From positions 1 through 60,572 of the forward strand of contig SUUS01000007.1 of NCBI GenBank assembly GCA_015062395.1: 60,572 bases of DNA. Reading direction: 5' to 3'. The notes under the pieces are model-generated. The model saw only the letters and a program-made list of their open reading frames with translations, did not search any database and was not told the DNA's origin. Numbering within the stretch: the stretch's first letter is position 1; every line of letters begins with the position of its first letter. The DNA is from Alphaproteobacteria bacterium (lineage in GTDB: Bacteria > Pseudomonadota > Alphaproteobacteria > CAAHEQ01 > UBA3637). Position numbers and translations under genes: made by a program. Shown in pieces: positions 32,452 through 40,501 of the stretch.

Positions 32452-32991
32452 TTATCCCTTTAATTCAGCCTTTTTTCTATCATATAGTTCGCATGCCTTT
32501 TTGATGATGTTTCTTGCTTCTATATAACCAAAAAAATCGCTGATTTTGACTTCTTTATTTTCCAACACTTTATAATCTTCAAAAAAACGTTCTAATGTTT
32601 TCAATCTGTGAGGTGGAAATTGTGAAATATCTGTATAATGCGCAAATTCAGGGTCGTCAGCGTGGACAGCAATAATTTTGTCGTCTTCTTGACCTCCATC
32701 AATCATCTTCATAACACCGATAGGGCGAGCGCGCATGATGCATAAAGGAACAACTGTTTCTTGTCCAAAGACCAATATATCCAATGGGTCATTATCATCA
32801 CAATAGGTGCGTGGAATAAAACCATAATTGGCTGGATAGTGGACAGCACTGTATAAAATACGATCAACTTTTATTAAGCCACTGCTTTTATCTAATTCGT
32901 ATTTAACTTTTGAACCTTTAGGAACTTCAATAATTGCTCTAACAGTCTCTGGGTTTTCTGGTAATCTTTCTACGTCATGCCACGGATGCAT
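32452..32991 (-). CDS. ppa: Inorganic pyrophosphatase (family I)
   Basis: A 179-residue soluble enzyme hydrolysing PPi to phosphate and pulling biosynthesis forward. The family I marks are [42 protein letters not shown] (metal-binding DxDPxD, with Cys-Asp-Asp-Asn-Asp here), and [14 protein letters not shown]. The length and motif order are standard for a hexameric bacterial Ppa. GGAGTAAAAA precedes the ATG. The downstream neighbour is the HAD phosphatase gene. Confidence 0.95.
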   Translation of the reverse strand: MHPWHDVERLPENPETVRAIIEVPKGSKVKYELDKSSGLIKVDRILYSAVHYPANYGFIPRTYCDDNDPLDILVFGQETVVPLCIMRARPIGVMKMIDGGQEDDKIIAVHADDPEFAHYTDISQFPPHRLKTLERFFEDYKVLENKEVKISDFFGYIEARNIIKKACELYDRKKAELKG

Positions 32992-33107
32992 TTTTTACTC
33001 CTTTATTCAATTCGATAAAAAAAGATGTTATCTGAAAAAAGTAAAGTTTTTATTAACTTTTTTAAGGGTATAAACAAATATGTTCAATTTTTTTAGGAGA
33101 TTAAAGA

Positions 33108-33662
33108 ATGGTTTATATAATACTCATCGTACTTATTTTGCTTATGATTTCGCTTTATAATGCGTTGGTTCATGCGCGTCAACAAGTTAAAGAAGCGTGG
33201 AGTAATATCGATACACAATTAAAACGTCGTTATGATTTGATTCCAAATTTAGTTGAAACAGTCAAGGGTTTCGCAAAACACGAAGCAGAAACATTAGAAG
33301 CTGTAATTAAAGCAAGAAATGTTGCAATGGACAGTCAATATGCGTCAACAGAACAACGGGCAAAAGACGAATCGGCTTTGTCTGGAACGTTGAAAAGCAT
33401 TTTTGCTTTATCAGAAAGCTATCCAGATTTAAGATCGAATCAAAATTATTTAAATTTACAACAGGAATTAACGGATACAGAAGATAAGATTCAAGCTGCA
33501 CGCAGTTTTTATAACACAGCAGTTTTATCTTTGAATTCAAAAATAGAATCCTTTCCATCAAGTATCTTTGCAAGTTTATTTGGCTTTAAGAAAGAGTCTT
33601 TCTTCGAGTTAGATGAAGCAGAGAAAAAGTTGGTTCAAGAAGCACCAAAGGTTTCCTTCTAA
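33108..33662 (+). CDS. lemA: LemA family membrane protein
   Basis: A 184-residue protein with one N-terminal membrane segment (residues 2-20) and a long helical bundle outside or in the periplasm. The family block HARQQVKEAWSNIDTQLKRRYDLIPNLVETVKGFAKHE (about 23-60) is diagnostic. In many bacteria lemA precedes an HtpX-like M48 protease gene, as it does here with a 17-bp gap. LemA proteins are thought to act with that protease in membrane-protein quality control. AGGAG lies upstream of the start. Confidence 0.92.
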   Translation: MVYIILIVLILLMISLYNALVHARQQVKEAWSNIDTQLKRRYDLIPNLVETVKGFAKHEAETLEAVIKARNVAMDSQYASTEQRAKDESALSGTLKSIFALSESYPDLRSNQNYLNLQQELTDTEDKIQAARSFYNTAVLSLNSKIESFPSSIFASLFGFKKESFFELDEAEKKLVQEAPKVSF

Positions 33663-33679
33663 AATAAGGGGAATGAATA

Positions 33680-34684
33680 ATGGCACAAGCAGTTTTAAGC
33701 GCATACGATCATATCACACAAAATAATCGCAATACGTTATTGCTTGTGCTGTTATTTCCAATAACTTTATGCCTTTTAGTCATTTTGGCTTGTTGGATTG
33801 TGACAGGTTTGTTTGGCAATGAGCAAGTAATTATGCAAGGTGTCGCAAACTTGCCTCAAAAATGGCAACCAGAAGCGCCTAATTCTTTGTGGGCTGCAAT
33901 AGGTTTTGCTTATTCTTTTTTAATGCCTACGTCCATTTTGGCGCTTGTTTGGTTGACGATTGCTTATTTCTTTGGTGGAAAAATGATGTTAGGGTTTGCT
34001 GGGGCAAAACCGATTGAGAAAAAAGAGGCCCCTAAATTGTATAATACAGTTGAAAATACAGCAATTATGGCTGGTTTGCCAATGCCGAAGTTGTATATTA
34101 TAGAAGATAATTCTTTAAATGCATTTGCGACAGGTATGAATCCCAAAAATGCTTCTATCGCCGTGACAAGGGGATTGATGGAAAAATTATCTCCATTGGA
34201 ATTGCAAGGCGTTATTGCGCATGAAATGGCGCATATAGGGAATCGAGATATTCGATTGAATATGCTCATTGTTGTTGGTATTGGTATTTTTTATTCGTTG
34301 GGGCGTTCTTGTATGCGTTCTGCCACCAATTCGTCAAACAGACGCCGCCGTAATGATAAGAACTCTGGACAAGGAGTTGTGTTATTTTTAGCCGTTGGAA
34401 TCGCATTAATGATTTTTCATTATATTGTTGCTCCATTGATACAAAAGGCTGTTTCTCGTCAGCGCGAGTATGCGGCAGATTCTACAGGCGCAAAGATTTT
34501 ACATAATTCAAAAGCGTTGGCAGATGCTTTGGAAAAAATATCTAAAGATGCTCGTGTTGAGGTTTTGGATAAACAAAGAAATATGGCTGTAGCTTGTATT
34601 GCTTCGCCTTTTGCTGGGATGTCTGGTTTGTTCTCAACGCATCCTCCAATTGAAGAAAGAATCCGTCGTTTAAGGTCGATGTAA
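33680..34684 (+). CDS. M48 (HtpX-like) membrane metalloprotease, first copy
   Basis: A 334-residue zinc protease with two N-terminal membrane segments (about 20-45 and 72-98) and at least one more near 240-260. The zinc site is HEMAH (181-185), with the third ligand Glu in SRQREYAADSTGA. PMPKLYIIEDNSLNAFATG before the active site is the usual substrate-groove strand. It would degrade misfolded inner-membrane proteins facing the cytosol. Its stop overlaps the start of the second copy by one base (TAATG). It is coupled to LemA upstream. Confidence 0.9.
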   Translation: MAQAVLSAYDHITQNNRNTLLLVLLFPITLCLLVILACWIVTGLFGNEQVIMQGVANLPQKWQPEAPNSLWAAIGFAYSFLMPTSILALVWLTIAYFFGGKMMLGFAGAKPIEKKEAPKLYNTVENTAIMAGLPMPKLYIIEDNSLNAFATGMNPKNASIAVTRGLMEKLSPLELQGVIAHEMAHIGNRDIRLNMLIVVGIGIFYSLGRSCMRSATNSSNRRRRNDKNSGQGVVLFLAVGIALMIFHYIVAPLIQKAVSRQREYAADSTGAKILHNSKALADALEKISKDARVEVLDKQRNMAVACIASPFAGMSGLFSTHPPIEERIRRLRSM

Positions 34685-35646
34685 TGGTTCAAAAGGCTTT
34701 AACTGTTTATGAACACATTAGAAGAAATAATATAAAAACATTTCTTTTGTTTTTTCTTTTTCCTTTACTTTTTGTCTTTTGGATATATAGCATTTGCGTT
34801 GTTGTTAACTTGCTGATTCATAAAGGAAATTTATATAAAATAGATTATGAAAATCCACTTCTTTTAGGCGTGGGTATCTTTTTGATGGTTTTTATTTGGA
34901 CGCTGATTTCTTATCTTTGGGGAAGCAAAATGATGCTTTCTTTTGCTGAAGCAAAACAAGTTGAAAAAAAAGTTAACCGATCTTTTTATAATATAGTTGA
35001 AAATACAGCTATTATGGCTGGTTTACCTATGCCAAAGTTATATATTATAGAGGATGCTTCTTTAAACGCGTTTACTTCAGGACGAACGCCTAAAAATGCA
35101 GCGATAGTTGTTACTCGTGGTTTAATTGAAACACTTTCACCTGTGGAGATGCAAGGGGTGATTGCTCATGAAATCGCTCATATCCAAAACAGAGATGTTC
35201 GTTTAAATACTATGATTATTGTTGGTCTTGGTATTTTTTCATTGATAGGAGGGCGTTTTTTTAAAAATGCTAGTTTTTGGGGGTTTTGTGGTTCTGGTTA
35301 TACCAGCAAAGTCGTTGGCGCTTTTTTTGGGCTTTTTTCGGTTTTGTTTTTATTGGTAGGGCTTGTTTTCTTGGTGTTTGGTTCCTTGTTCGCTCCTTTG
35401 ATACATATGGCGGTGTCACGACAAAGAGAATATACAGCTGATGCAACAGGCGCTAAAATTTTACACAATCCAGATGCTCTTGCAGATGCTTTAGAAAAGA
35501 TAGGCTGTTCTTCCCATATTAGGGCTTTAAGCTTTCAAAATAATTTTGCAGTTGCGTGTATTGTGTCGCCGTTTGCTAATTTTGCTTTGTCTCATTCGTA
35601 TCATCCACCTGTTGAAGAGCGTATTCGTCGTTTGAGGGCTATGTAA
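34684..35646 (+). CDS. M48 (HtpX-like) membrane metalloprotease, second copy
   Basis: A 320-residue paralogue of the preceding gene, colinear throughout (ENTAIMAGLPMPKLYIIED; HEIAH at 172-176; SRQREYTADATGAKILHNP; PPVEERIRRLRAM). All zinc ligands are kept, so both copies should be active. The region after the zinc site differs most: it is Gly/Phe-rich (ASFWGFCGSGYTSK) where copy one is basic (NRRRRNDK), which may set partner choice. It overlaps copy one and the following gene by one base at each end, so three proteins are made as one coupled unit. Confidence 0.9.
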   Translation: MVQKALTVYEHIRRNNIKTFLLFFLFPLLFVFWIYSICVVVNLLIHKGNLYKIDYENPLLLGVGIFLMVFIWTLISYLWGSKMMLSFAEAKQVEKKVNRSFYNIVENTAIMAGLPMPKLYIIEDASLNAFTSGRTPKNAAIVVTRGLIETLSPVEMQGVIAHEIAHIQNRDVRLNTMIIVGLGIFSLIGGRFFKNASFWGFCGSGYTSKVVGAFFGLFSVLFLLVGLVFLVFGSLFAPLIHMAVSRQREYTADATGAKILHNPDALADALEKIGCSSHIRALSFQNNFAVACIVSPFANFALSHSYHPPVEERIRRLRAM

Positions 35647-35948
35647 TGCGTAAACTATATATTGACGATATGCGACGCCCCTATGATACTTCTTGGGATT
35701 TAGTAAAAGATACTGCAAGTGCGATTGAGTATGTTGAACTTTTTGGTTGTCCAGATGAAATATCTTTTGATTACTGTTTGGCTGATGGTAAAACAATTAT
35801 GCCATTCGTGGAATGGTTTATTCAAAAGGATAAAGATAGTTGTGGCAAATTTATCCCGTCGAATTTTCGTTTTATCGTACATTCGTCATCCAGCGTTGGA
35901 CGTGCAGAAGTTATGCGCGTCCTTGGTAATTATTTGAAAAGTCGGTAA
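35646..35948 (+). CDS. Small receiver-like (cREC-type) domain protein
   Basis: A 100-residue protein. The N-terminal LYIDDMRRPYDTSWDLVKDTASAIEYV and the SFDYCLADGKTIMPFVEWFI segment, with a conserved Asp (Asp42) and an acidic pair (Asp7-Asp8), resemble the receiver-like domains predicted to process cyclic phosphates (cREC). It ends FIVHSSSSVGRAEVMRVLGNY, like the last strand and helix of that fold. It is translationally coupled to the second M48 protease (TAATG). The family call is from pattern memory, so it is moderate; the role beside a membrane protease is unknown. Confidence 0.6.
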   Translation: MRKLYIDDMRRPYDTSWDLVKDTASAIEYVELFGCPDEISFDYCLADGKTIMPFVEWFIQKDKDSCGKFIPSNFRFIVHSSSSVGRAEVMRVLGNYLKSR

Positions 35949-36353
35949 TTATCCTCGTTCTTTAGCTTTTTTTGCAGCGATTCTGATATGCATATCTTTA
36001 GCATTATTGGTCGCAATATGAATAATTTTAGACAGGGCAGGGAGATTTCTTTCATTAATAAAATCAAAAAGATTTTCGTTATAATCGTTTTTTTGACAAA
36101 TAACAGAACGCATTTGTGTCGGATATGTGGTTGATAAACGATTAAGCAGTTTCATTTTATTTTCATCTGAAAATTGAAATAAAACAGGACTGCTTCCGTC
36201 TGTGCATTTTAGTGCGTCAACAAATAATGGACCAGATATATTCATTAAAATTTCAACGCGTTGTTCTTCGTTCAGCTGTTCCCAGTTGATGTGAGCATTC
36301 TTATCCGTTATATGTGTTATTAGCATCGAGATGCGTTCAATTCCAAAAGCCAT
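35949..36353 (-). CDS. Hypothetical cytosolic protein
   Basis: A 134-residue, mainly helical protein without signal or membrane segments (FGIERISMLITHITDKNAHINW, NEEQRVEILMNISGPLFVDALK). I do not recognise it. The ATG at 36353 has AGAGGAAAT just upstream and avoids the divergent kdsB promoter at 36429-36457, which a longer in-frame start at 36434 would overlap. It is convergent with the cREC-like gene with no gap. Confidence 0.65.
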   Translation of the reverse strand: MAFGIERISMLITHITDKNAHINWEQLNEEQRVEILMNISGPLFVDALKCTDGSSPVLFQFSDENKMKLLNRLSTTYPTQMRSVICQKNDYNENLFDFINERNLPALSKIIHIATNNAKDMHIRIAAKKAKERG

Positions 36354-36428
36354 TTTATTTCCTCTTTTTTTGAATAAACAATATCTAATTTTATCTAAAA
36401 AGCTTAAAAAAGTCAAGAAAAATAAGGC

Positions 36429-36457
36429 TTGCATTTATTATTGGGTGGGGGTATAGT
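36429..36457 (+). promoter_or_regulatory. Promoter of the kdsB-ispH operon
   Basis: TTGCAT 36429-36434, 17-bp spacer, TATAGT 36452-36457. The predicted start near 36464 supports the kdsB ATG at 36495. Confidence 0.65.
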
Positions 36458-36494
36458 ACTTTTATTGACTTTAATAAAAAAAAGAGGAAAAAAT

Positions 36495-37310
36495 ATGAAA
36501 ACCTTAATTTGTATCCCAGCACGCTATGCGTCAACTCGTTTCCCAGGTAAGCCATTGGCAAAAATTGCAGGCAAAGAAATGTTGTTGCGCGTTGTTGAAA
36601 ATGCTCGAAAAGCAGCTACAAAGTTTGAAAATTGTGCCGTTATTGTCGCAACAGAAGATCAACGAATCGTTGATTTTTGTCAGCAAAATGGTATAGATGT
36701 GCGTTTAACTTCTGATGCTTGCCGTACAGGAACGGACAGAGTTATGGAAGTTGTTAACGGTTTGGCTGATAAACCTGAATTTGTTTTAAATTTACAAGGG
36801 GATAATCCTTTGTGTCCTGGTTGGTTTATCGAAGCTGTTTTGGGTGAGTATTATAAAGATAATTCTGTAGAAACAGTGACGCCTGTGACGCAGTTGTCTT
36901 GGGCAGATTTGGATAAATTGCGTGAAAATAAAAAAACAACACCATTTTCTGGAACAACAGCTGTTGTCGATGAAAACGGTGATGCTTATTGGTTTTCGAA
37001 AAATATCATTCCAGCAATCAGAAAAGAAGAAAAATATCGTGACGCATCTGAAAAATCACCTGTTTTACGACATATCGGATTATATGGATACAGAACAGAT
37101 GTCTTGCAAAAAGCAACGGCTTTACCAGAAGGTGTTTATGAAAAATTAGAAGGTTTGGAACAATTGCGCTGGATTGAAAACGGGATTAAAGTTCGGACGG
37201 TTAAAGTTGAATACGGTAAATACGCACCAATGGCATCTTTGTCAGGTGTTGATAATCCTGAAGACGTTGAACGCGTAGAAGCTGTTTTGGCTGAATGTGG
37301 AGAGTTATAA
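36495..37310 (+). CDS. kdsB: 3-deoxy-manno-octulosonate cytidylyltransferase
   Basis: A 271-residue enzyme making CMP-Kdo from CTP and Kdo for LPS inner core. The N-terminal IPARYASTRFPGKPLAKIAGKEML (8-31) is the nucleotide-binding signature. ATEDQRI, then TGTDRVMEV and LNLQGDNPLCP, follow in family order, and PEGVYEKLEGLEQLRWIENG is near the C terminus. The usual QGDEP motif reads QGDNP here. The ATG at 36495 has AGAGGAAAA upstream and lies after the promoter. The gene shows that this organism makes Kdo-containing LPS. Confidence 0.9.
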   Translation: MKTLICIPARYASTRFPGKPLAKIAGKEMLLRVVENARKAATKFENCAVIVATEDQRIVDFCQQNGIDVRLTSDACRTGTDRVMEVVNGLADKPEFVLNLQGDNPLCPGWFIEAVLGEYYKDNSVETVTPVTQLSWADLDKLRENKKTTPFSGTTAVVDENGDAYWFSKNIIPAIRKEEKYRDASEKSPVLRHIGLYGYRTDVLQKATALPEGVYEKLEGLEQLRWIENGIKVRTVKVEYGKYAPMASLSGVDNPEDVERVEAVLAECGEL

Positions 37311-37311
37311 A

Positions 37312-37947
37312 ATGACAACAAGAATTATTATTGCCAGACATGGCAATACTTTTACGAAAGAGCAAACACCAACCCGAGTCGGAGGACGAACAGATTTACC
37401 TTTGGTCGAAAAAGAAAGAGGGACAAATGTCGGTTTGTATTTGTCTAAATATAATTTAGTTCCCGATGTTGTTTTTGCAGCTCCTTTAAAACGGACAATG
37501 CAAACAGCGCAGTTGGCATTAAAGGCTATTGGAAAAGATATTCCTTTATTCGAAGACAATTCTTTTAAAGAAATCGATTATGGTCCAGATGAAAATAAAA
37601 CGGAAGATGAAGTTATTGCTCGAATCGGACAAGAAGCTATCGATAAGTGGAATAAAGAAGCTATTGTGCCAGATGGTTGGGTTGTTGATGTTCCATTTAT
37701 TATTCAAACATGGAAAGAATTGGGAAAAAAAGCGTCTGCTCAATTTAAAGATAAAAATATGTTGATTGTTTCCAGCAATGGCGTTATTCGTTTTGCGCCT
37801 TATTTGACGGGCGATTTTGAAGCCTTTGCTGCAGAACATGACATAAAGGTGGGAACAGGTTGTATTTGTGTTTTTGAAAAAGAAGAGGGTGATGAAAATT
37901 TCAAATGCACAGCATGGAATGTTAAACCATCACATTTTTTACCATAA
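37312..37947 (+). CDS. Histidine phosphatase superfamily protein
   Basis: A 211-residue phosphatase or phosphomutase-like protein. The catalytic RHG motif is IIIARHGNTFTKEQTPTRVGGRTDLPLVEKE (His10). The second acid/base region SFKEIDYGPDE and the late VSSNGVIRF (where RHG enzymes usually have a second His, as in THG) are present, but that second His is replaced by Asn. Activity may therefore be altered. The ATG at 37312 follows GGAGAG, and the gene begins one base after kdsB. It is directly followed by the P-loop kinase gene. A role in the Kdo or sugar-phosphate pathway is suggested only by position. Confidence 0.82.
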   Translation: MTTRIIIARHGNTFTKEQTPTRVGGRTDLPLVEKERGTNVGLYLSKYNLVPDVVFAAPLKRTMQTAQLALKAIGKDIPLFEDNSFKEIDYGPDENKTEDEVIARIGQEAIDKWNKEAIVPDGWVVDVPFIIQTWKELGKKASAQFKDKNMLIVSSNGVIRFAPYLTGDFEAFAAEHDIKVGTGCICVFEKEEGDENFKCTAWNVKPSHFLP

Positions 37948-38637
37948 ATGGACACGCAAACTGATTTTTACCAAGTGATTATAGAACGTTTGTTTAAAGG
38001 GAACGTTATCGCTTATCCTTATGAGAGGATTATGTGTGATGAATACGAGGCGTTAATTGATAAAATTGTCGATGGCGCCTCTTGTTCTTTAAAGCCTTCT
38101 TTCATTCAGGTTTCGGGTATTCCAGGGGCTGGAAAATCAACCTTTTGTGCGCGTAATTATTCCAAAGATTTATTAGTTCAATTTGATACTATTATGGGGC
38201 AAATTCCGTCGTATCAACATGATTGTCAGCGCTTGGGGTTGGTTCAGTCTTTTTCAAAATGGGAAATGCCAGCGCGTGTGATTGGGTATGAGGTTATCAG
38301 ACGATTAATTGCTAAAAAAGCTTCTTTTGTTTTAGAACACAGTGGCTTAAATTCTGCCCATTTAAAATTGGGTGATGTTTTGAAAAATCAAGGTTATGAA
38401 ACTCAAATGCAATTTTTGTTTTGCGATTTTGATGAAGCATGTCGCAGGGCAAAAGAACGCGAGCTTAAAATAAAACGCCATACGCCCGTTGAGTTGATTA
38501 AGCAGCGCTGTGATTTGGTTTTAAGTTATTTGGAACAGTATAAACTTTTGATGGATAAATTGGATATTTGGGACTTGTCGGACGTCAACAATTGGCAATT
38601 AAAAGAATGTTGGGAAAAAGGTATAAAAATCGAATGA
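37948..38637 (+). CDS. Zeta-toxin-like P-loop kinase
   Basis: A 229-residue cytosolic protein with Walker A GIPGAGKST (57-65), followed by a conserved Arg/Asn region, FVLEHSGLNSAHLK as the substrate segment, and a lid with RRAKERELKIKRHTPVE. This is the layout of the zeta-toxin/PNK-like kinase group. Zeta toxins phosphorylate UDP-GlcNAc, but there is no epsilon-type antitoxin next to it, and it sits inside a housekeeping operon, so a metabolic kinase is more likely. The ATG follows the upstream TAA directly, and the stop overlaps ispH (ATGA). Confidence 0.65.
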   Translation: MDTQTDFYQVIIERLFKGNVIAYPYERIMCDEYEALIDKIVDGASCSLKPSFIQVSGIPGAGKSTFCARNYSKDLLVQFDTIMGQIPSYQHDCQRLGLVQSFSKWEMPARVIGYEVIRRLIAKKASFVLEHSGLNSAHLKLGDVLKNQGYETQMQFLFCDFDEACRRAKERELKIKRHTPVELIKQRCDLVLSYLEQYKLLMDKLDIWDLSDVNNWQLKECWEKGIKIE

Positions 38638-39464
38638 AAATAACGTTGATAGAGCCTAGAGGATTTTGTTTCGGTGTTTGTCGTGCATTGGATTTGTTGG
38701 ATTCAGTTTTGGATAAGCAGCCTATCGTTTTGCATGAAATAGTTCATAATAAGCAAGTTGTGGATGGTTATAAACAAAAAGGAGTTCGTTTCGTTGAGTG
38801 TTTGGATGGTATTCCAGAAAGCAGTTGCGTTGTTTTATCTGCTCATGGAGTCGCAGATAGTATTCGAACGTTGGCGCAACAAAAATACCAAGTTATAGAT
38901 ACAACCTGCCCGTTTGTTTTAAAAAATCATCTGTGGGTGAAAAAATTGGAAGCTCAAGGCGTTCCAATAGTTTTAATTGGTAAGAAAATGCATCCAGAGA
39001 TTCAAGGGACGCTTGGTCAGCTGAAAAATTTAAATAATGTTTTTGTGGTATCTAATGTTCAAGAAATTGAACAATTACCTGATATGCCCATAATTGGAGT
39101 CGCGATGCAAACAACTTTGGGTGTTTTGGATACGGCTGAAATGATGAATGTTTTAAAGAACAAATATGAAAAAATTTTGTTTCAAAATGGGATTTGTCAA
39201 GCAACCAGTGAACGGCAGCAAGCTGTTTTAAATGCTGTGAAAACGCATCGTTTTATTTTGGTTGTCGGAGATATTAAGTCGTCGAATGCAAATCGTTTGG
39301 TTGACGTTGCCAAACAAGCAGGTGCAAAATCTTTTTTAATCGAAAGTATCACTGATATTGAAAAAATTAATTTTTCAGATTCTGTTGCAATTATGGCTGC
39401 AGCATCGGCTCCTGAAAGTTTAGTACAGGAAATTTATCATTATTTAATGAAAAAATATAATTAA
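38634..39464 (+). CDS. ispH: 4-hydroxy-3-methylbut-2-enyl diphosphate reductase
   Basis: A 276-residue iron-sulfur enzyme, the last step of the MEP isoprenoid pathway (HMBPP to IPP and DMAPP). The three cluster cysteines are in RGFCFGVCRA (Cys12), DTTCPFV, and NGICQATSERQ. The substrate His residues are in HEIVHNKQVV, SAHGVA and MHPEIQGT. The ATG at 38634 overlaps the kinase gene stop by four bases; upstream in-frame ATGs lie inside that gene. No terminator is evident before the small RNA promoter at 39531. Confidence 0.94.
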   Translation: MKITLIEPRGFCFGVCRALDLLDSVLDKQPIVLHEIVHNKQVVDGYKQKGVRFVECLDGIPESSCVVLSAHGVADSIRTLAQQKYQVIDTTCPFVLKNHLWVKKLEAQGVPIVLIGKKMHPEIQGTLGQLKNLNNVFVVSNVQEIEQLPDMPIIGVAMQTTLGVLDTAEMMNVLKNKYEKILFQNGICQATSERQQAVLNAVKTHRFILVVGDIKSSNANRLVDVAKQAGAKSFLIESITDIEKINFSDSVAIMAAASAPESLVQEIYHYLMKKYN

Positions 39465-39530
39465 AAAAGTATTAAAATTCAACAGGTTATGTTCTTTTTA
39501 TTCTTCAGTTTGGTTTTTTTGTAAAAATGC

Positions 39531-39559
39531 TTGACATAATGTTAATAATTTGTTAATAT
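39531..39559 (+). promoter_or_regulatory. Promoter of the structured small RNA
   Basis: TTGACA 39531-39536, 17-bp spacer, TAATAT 39554-39559. The predicted start is near 39566, directly before the first hairpin. Confidence 0.75.
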
Positions 39560-39565
39560 GTGAAA

Positions 39566-39717
39566 CTGCGTGGCATTTTTATCAGACCGCGACATGGATG
39601 ATCTCCCTTATTTTGAAGTCCATGAATGTTAAAAAGGGATTTTTTTTCTCCCCCTATAACAGATATCCCTTTTTACGGGTTCTTTGATTTGTGTGGTCAA
39701 AGAACCCGATTTTTTTG
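39566..39717 (+). ncRNA. Candidate small RNA with four hairpins and CUCCC loops
   Basis: A transcript of about 150 nt bounded by a strong promoter and a strong terminator. Hairpins in order: CGTGG/CCGCG (39569-39573/39587-39591, one G-U pair); CATGGA/TCCATG (39593-39598/39619-39624); AAAAAGGGAT/ATCCCTTTTT (39631-39640/39665-39674); and the terminator CGGGTTCTTTGA/TCAAAGAACCCG (39676-39687/39697-39708). The second and third loops each present a C-rich stretch, CTCCC (39603-39607) and CTCCCCC (39648-39654), complementary to Shine-Dalgarno sequences. This is typical of trans-acting regulators. A 12-codon ORF (MDDLPYFEVHEC, 39594-39632) runs through hairpin two without a good ribosome site. It is not recognisable as 6S, SRP or tmRNA. 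Confidence 0.7.
39676..39717 (+). terminator. Terminator of the small RNA
   Basis: Perfect 12-bp stem CGGGTTCTTTGA (39676-39687) with TCAAAGAACCCG (39697-39708), 9-nt loop, and T run 39710-39716. Confidence 0.9.
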
Positions 39718-39756
39718 GGGGAAAGCTAGAAAAAGTTATTTTTTATAAAAAAATAC

Positions 39757-39785
39757 TTGCATTTGAAAAAAGAATCGTTTATAAA
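39757..39785 (+). promoter_or_regulatory. Promoter of tRNA-Phe
   Basis: TTGCAT 39757-39762, 17-bp spacer, TATAAA 39780-39785. It would start about 9 nt upstream of the mature tRNA. Confidence 0.65.
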
Positions 39786-39800
39786 AGACTCTATTGATAA

Positions 39801-39876
39801 GCCCAGATAGCTCAGTCGGTAGAGCAGAAGACTGAAAATCTTCGTGTCGGTGGTTCGATTCCGCCTCTGGGCACCA
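39801..39876 (+). tRNA. tRNA-Phe (GAA)
   Basis: A 76-nt cloverleaf: acceptor GCCCAGA/TCTGGGC, D arm GCTC-AGTCGGTA-GAGC, anticodon stem GAAGA/TCTTC with loop CTGAAAA (anticodon GAA), and T arm GGTGG-TTCGATT-CCGCC. The 3' ACCA is encoded. Confidence 0.98.
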
Positions 39877-39881
39877 TTTAA

Positions 39882-39910
39882 AAAGTCCCTTTTGTTAAAG
39901 GGGCTTTTTT
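39882..39910 (+). terminator. Terminator after tRNA-Phe
   Basis: AAAGTCCCTTT pairs with AAAGGGGCTTT (one G-U pair) around the loop TGTT, followed by a T run to 39910. Confidence 0.8.
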
Positions 39911-39912
39911 GG

Positions 39913-39941
39913 TTGACGAAATCTTTAAAACGGCTTAAAAT
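39913..39941 (+). promoter_or_regulatory. Promoter of the 39974 gene
   Basis: TTGACG 39913-39918, 17-bp spacer, TAAAAT 39936-39941, right after the tRNA terminator. Confidence 0.65.
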
Positions 39942-39973
39942 AAACAAGTATAAGGATAAAAAAGAGGTATATG

Positions 39974-40501
39974 ATGACTGTGCTTGATGAATTTTTATTA
40001 AAAATTGTGGATAGAGTCGATTATTTAAAGCTTGCGATTTTGGAGCGAGACGATGTACACAGTGCACCACGTCAGATGGCTGCGTTAAGAAGAGATGCTG
40101 ATTCTTGCAATGAAAAAAGAGGTCATTATACTTTTGATTCACTTGCGACGGATGAATTTACAGATTATTTTATGGCGCGTATTGCTACAGCTTTGGAAAA
40201 ATCCCAAAAAGCAACTGAAATTACTTTGGCTCATGGTGGTGATGTTTCTGATTTTGGAATGAAACGCTTTTTAAAGGCTTTACAGAAAACACAAGCACCG
40301 ATAAAATCATTAACGATTGAAGATTTTCCTTTTGTCTCTGATGAGTCAATGAGTTTGTTGCCCTCAATTATTAAAGAAAAAGGGATTCTTTCTTGTCGTC
40401 TTGGCTTGTTGAATATATCTCCAACACTTCAAACGCAGATTGCTAATGCTTGTCATGAAAATGTGGCGTTTTTATCTAAAGGATTCGGAAACGAACGTTA
40501 A
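39974..40501 (+). CDS. Hypothetical protein with LRR-like segment
   Basis: A 175-residue cytosolic protein. The middle (EITLAHGGDVSDFGMKRFLKALQKTQAPIKSLTIEDFPFVSDE, split by short breaks) and later LSCRLGLLNISPTLQTQI have the spacing of RNase-inhibitor-like leucine-rich repeats, but only about two units are visible. The N-terminal part is helical and charged. I do not recognise the family. It has its own promoter; AAGAGG is upstream of tandem ATGs, the second at 39974. It converges on the phosphatase gene with a 30-bp overlap. Confidence 0.65.
   Translation: MTVLDEFLLKIVDRVDYLKLAILERDDVHSAPRQMAALRRDADSCNEKRGHYTFDSLATDEFTDYFMARIATALEKSQKATEITLAHGGDVSDFGMKRFLKALQKTQAPIKSLTIEDFPFVSDESMSLLPSIIKEKGILSCRLGLLNISPTLQTQIANACHENVAFLSKGFGNER

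Noticed and set aside
37948-38637. Epsilon/zeta toxin-antitoxin module
   Set aside because: There is no epsilon-like antitoxin gene; the kinase is embedded between a phosphatase gene and ispH.
39566-39717. 6S, SRP or tmRNA gene
   Set aside because: No SRP GGAA/AGCA motif, no tRNA-like ends or tag frame, and four short hairpins instead of one long bulged rod.
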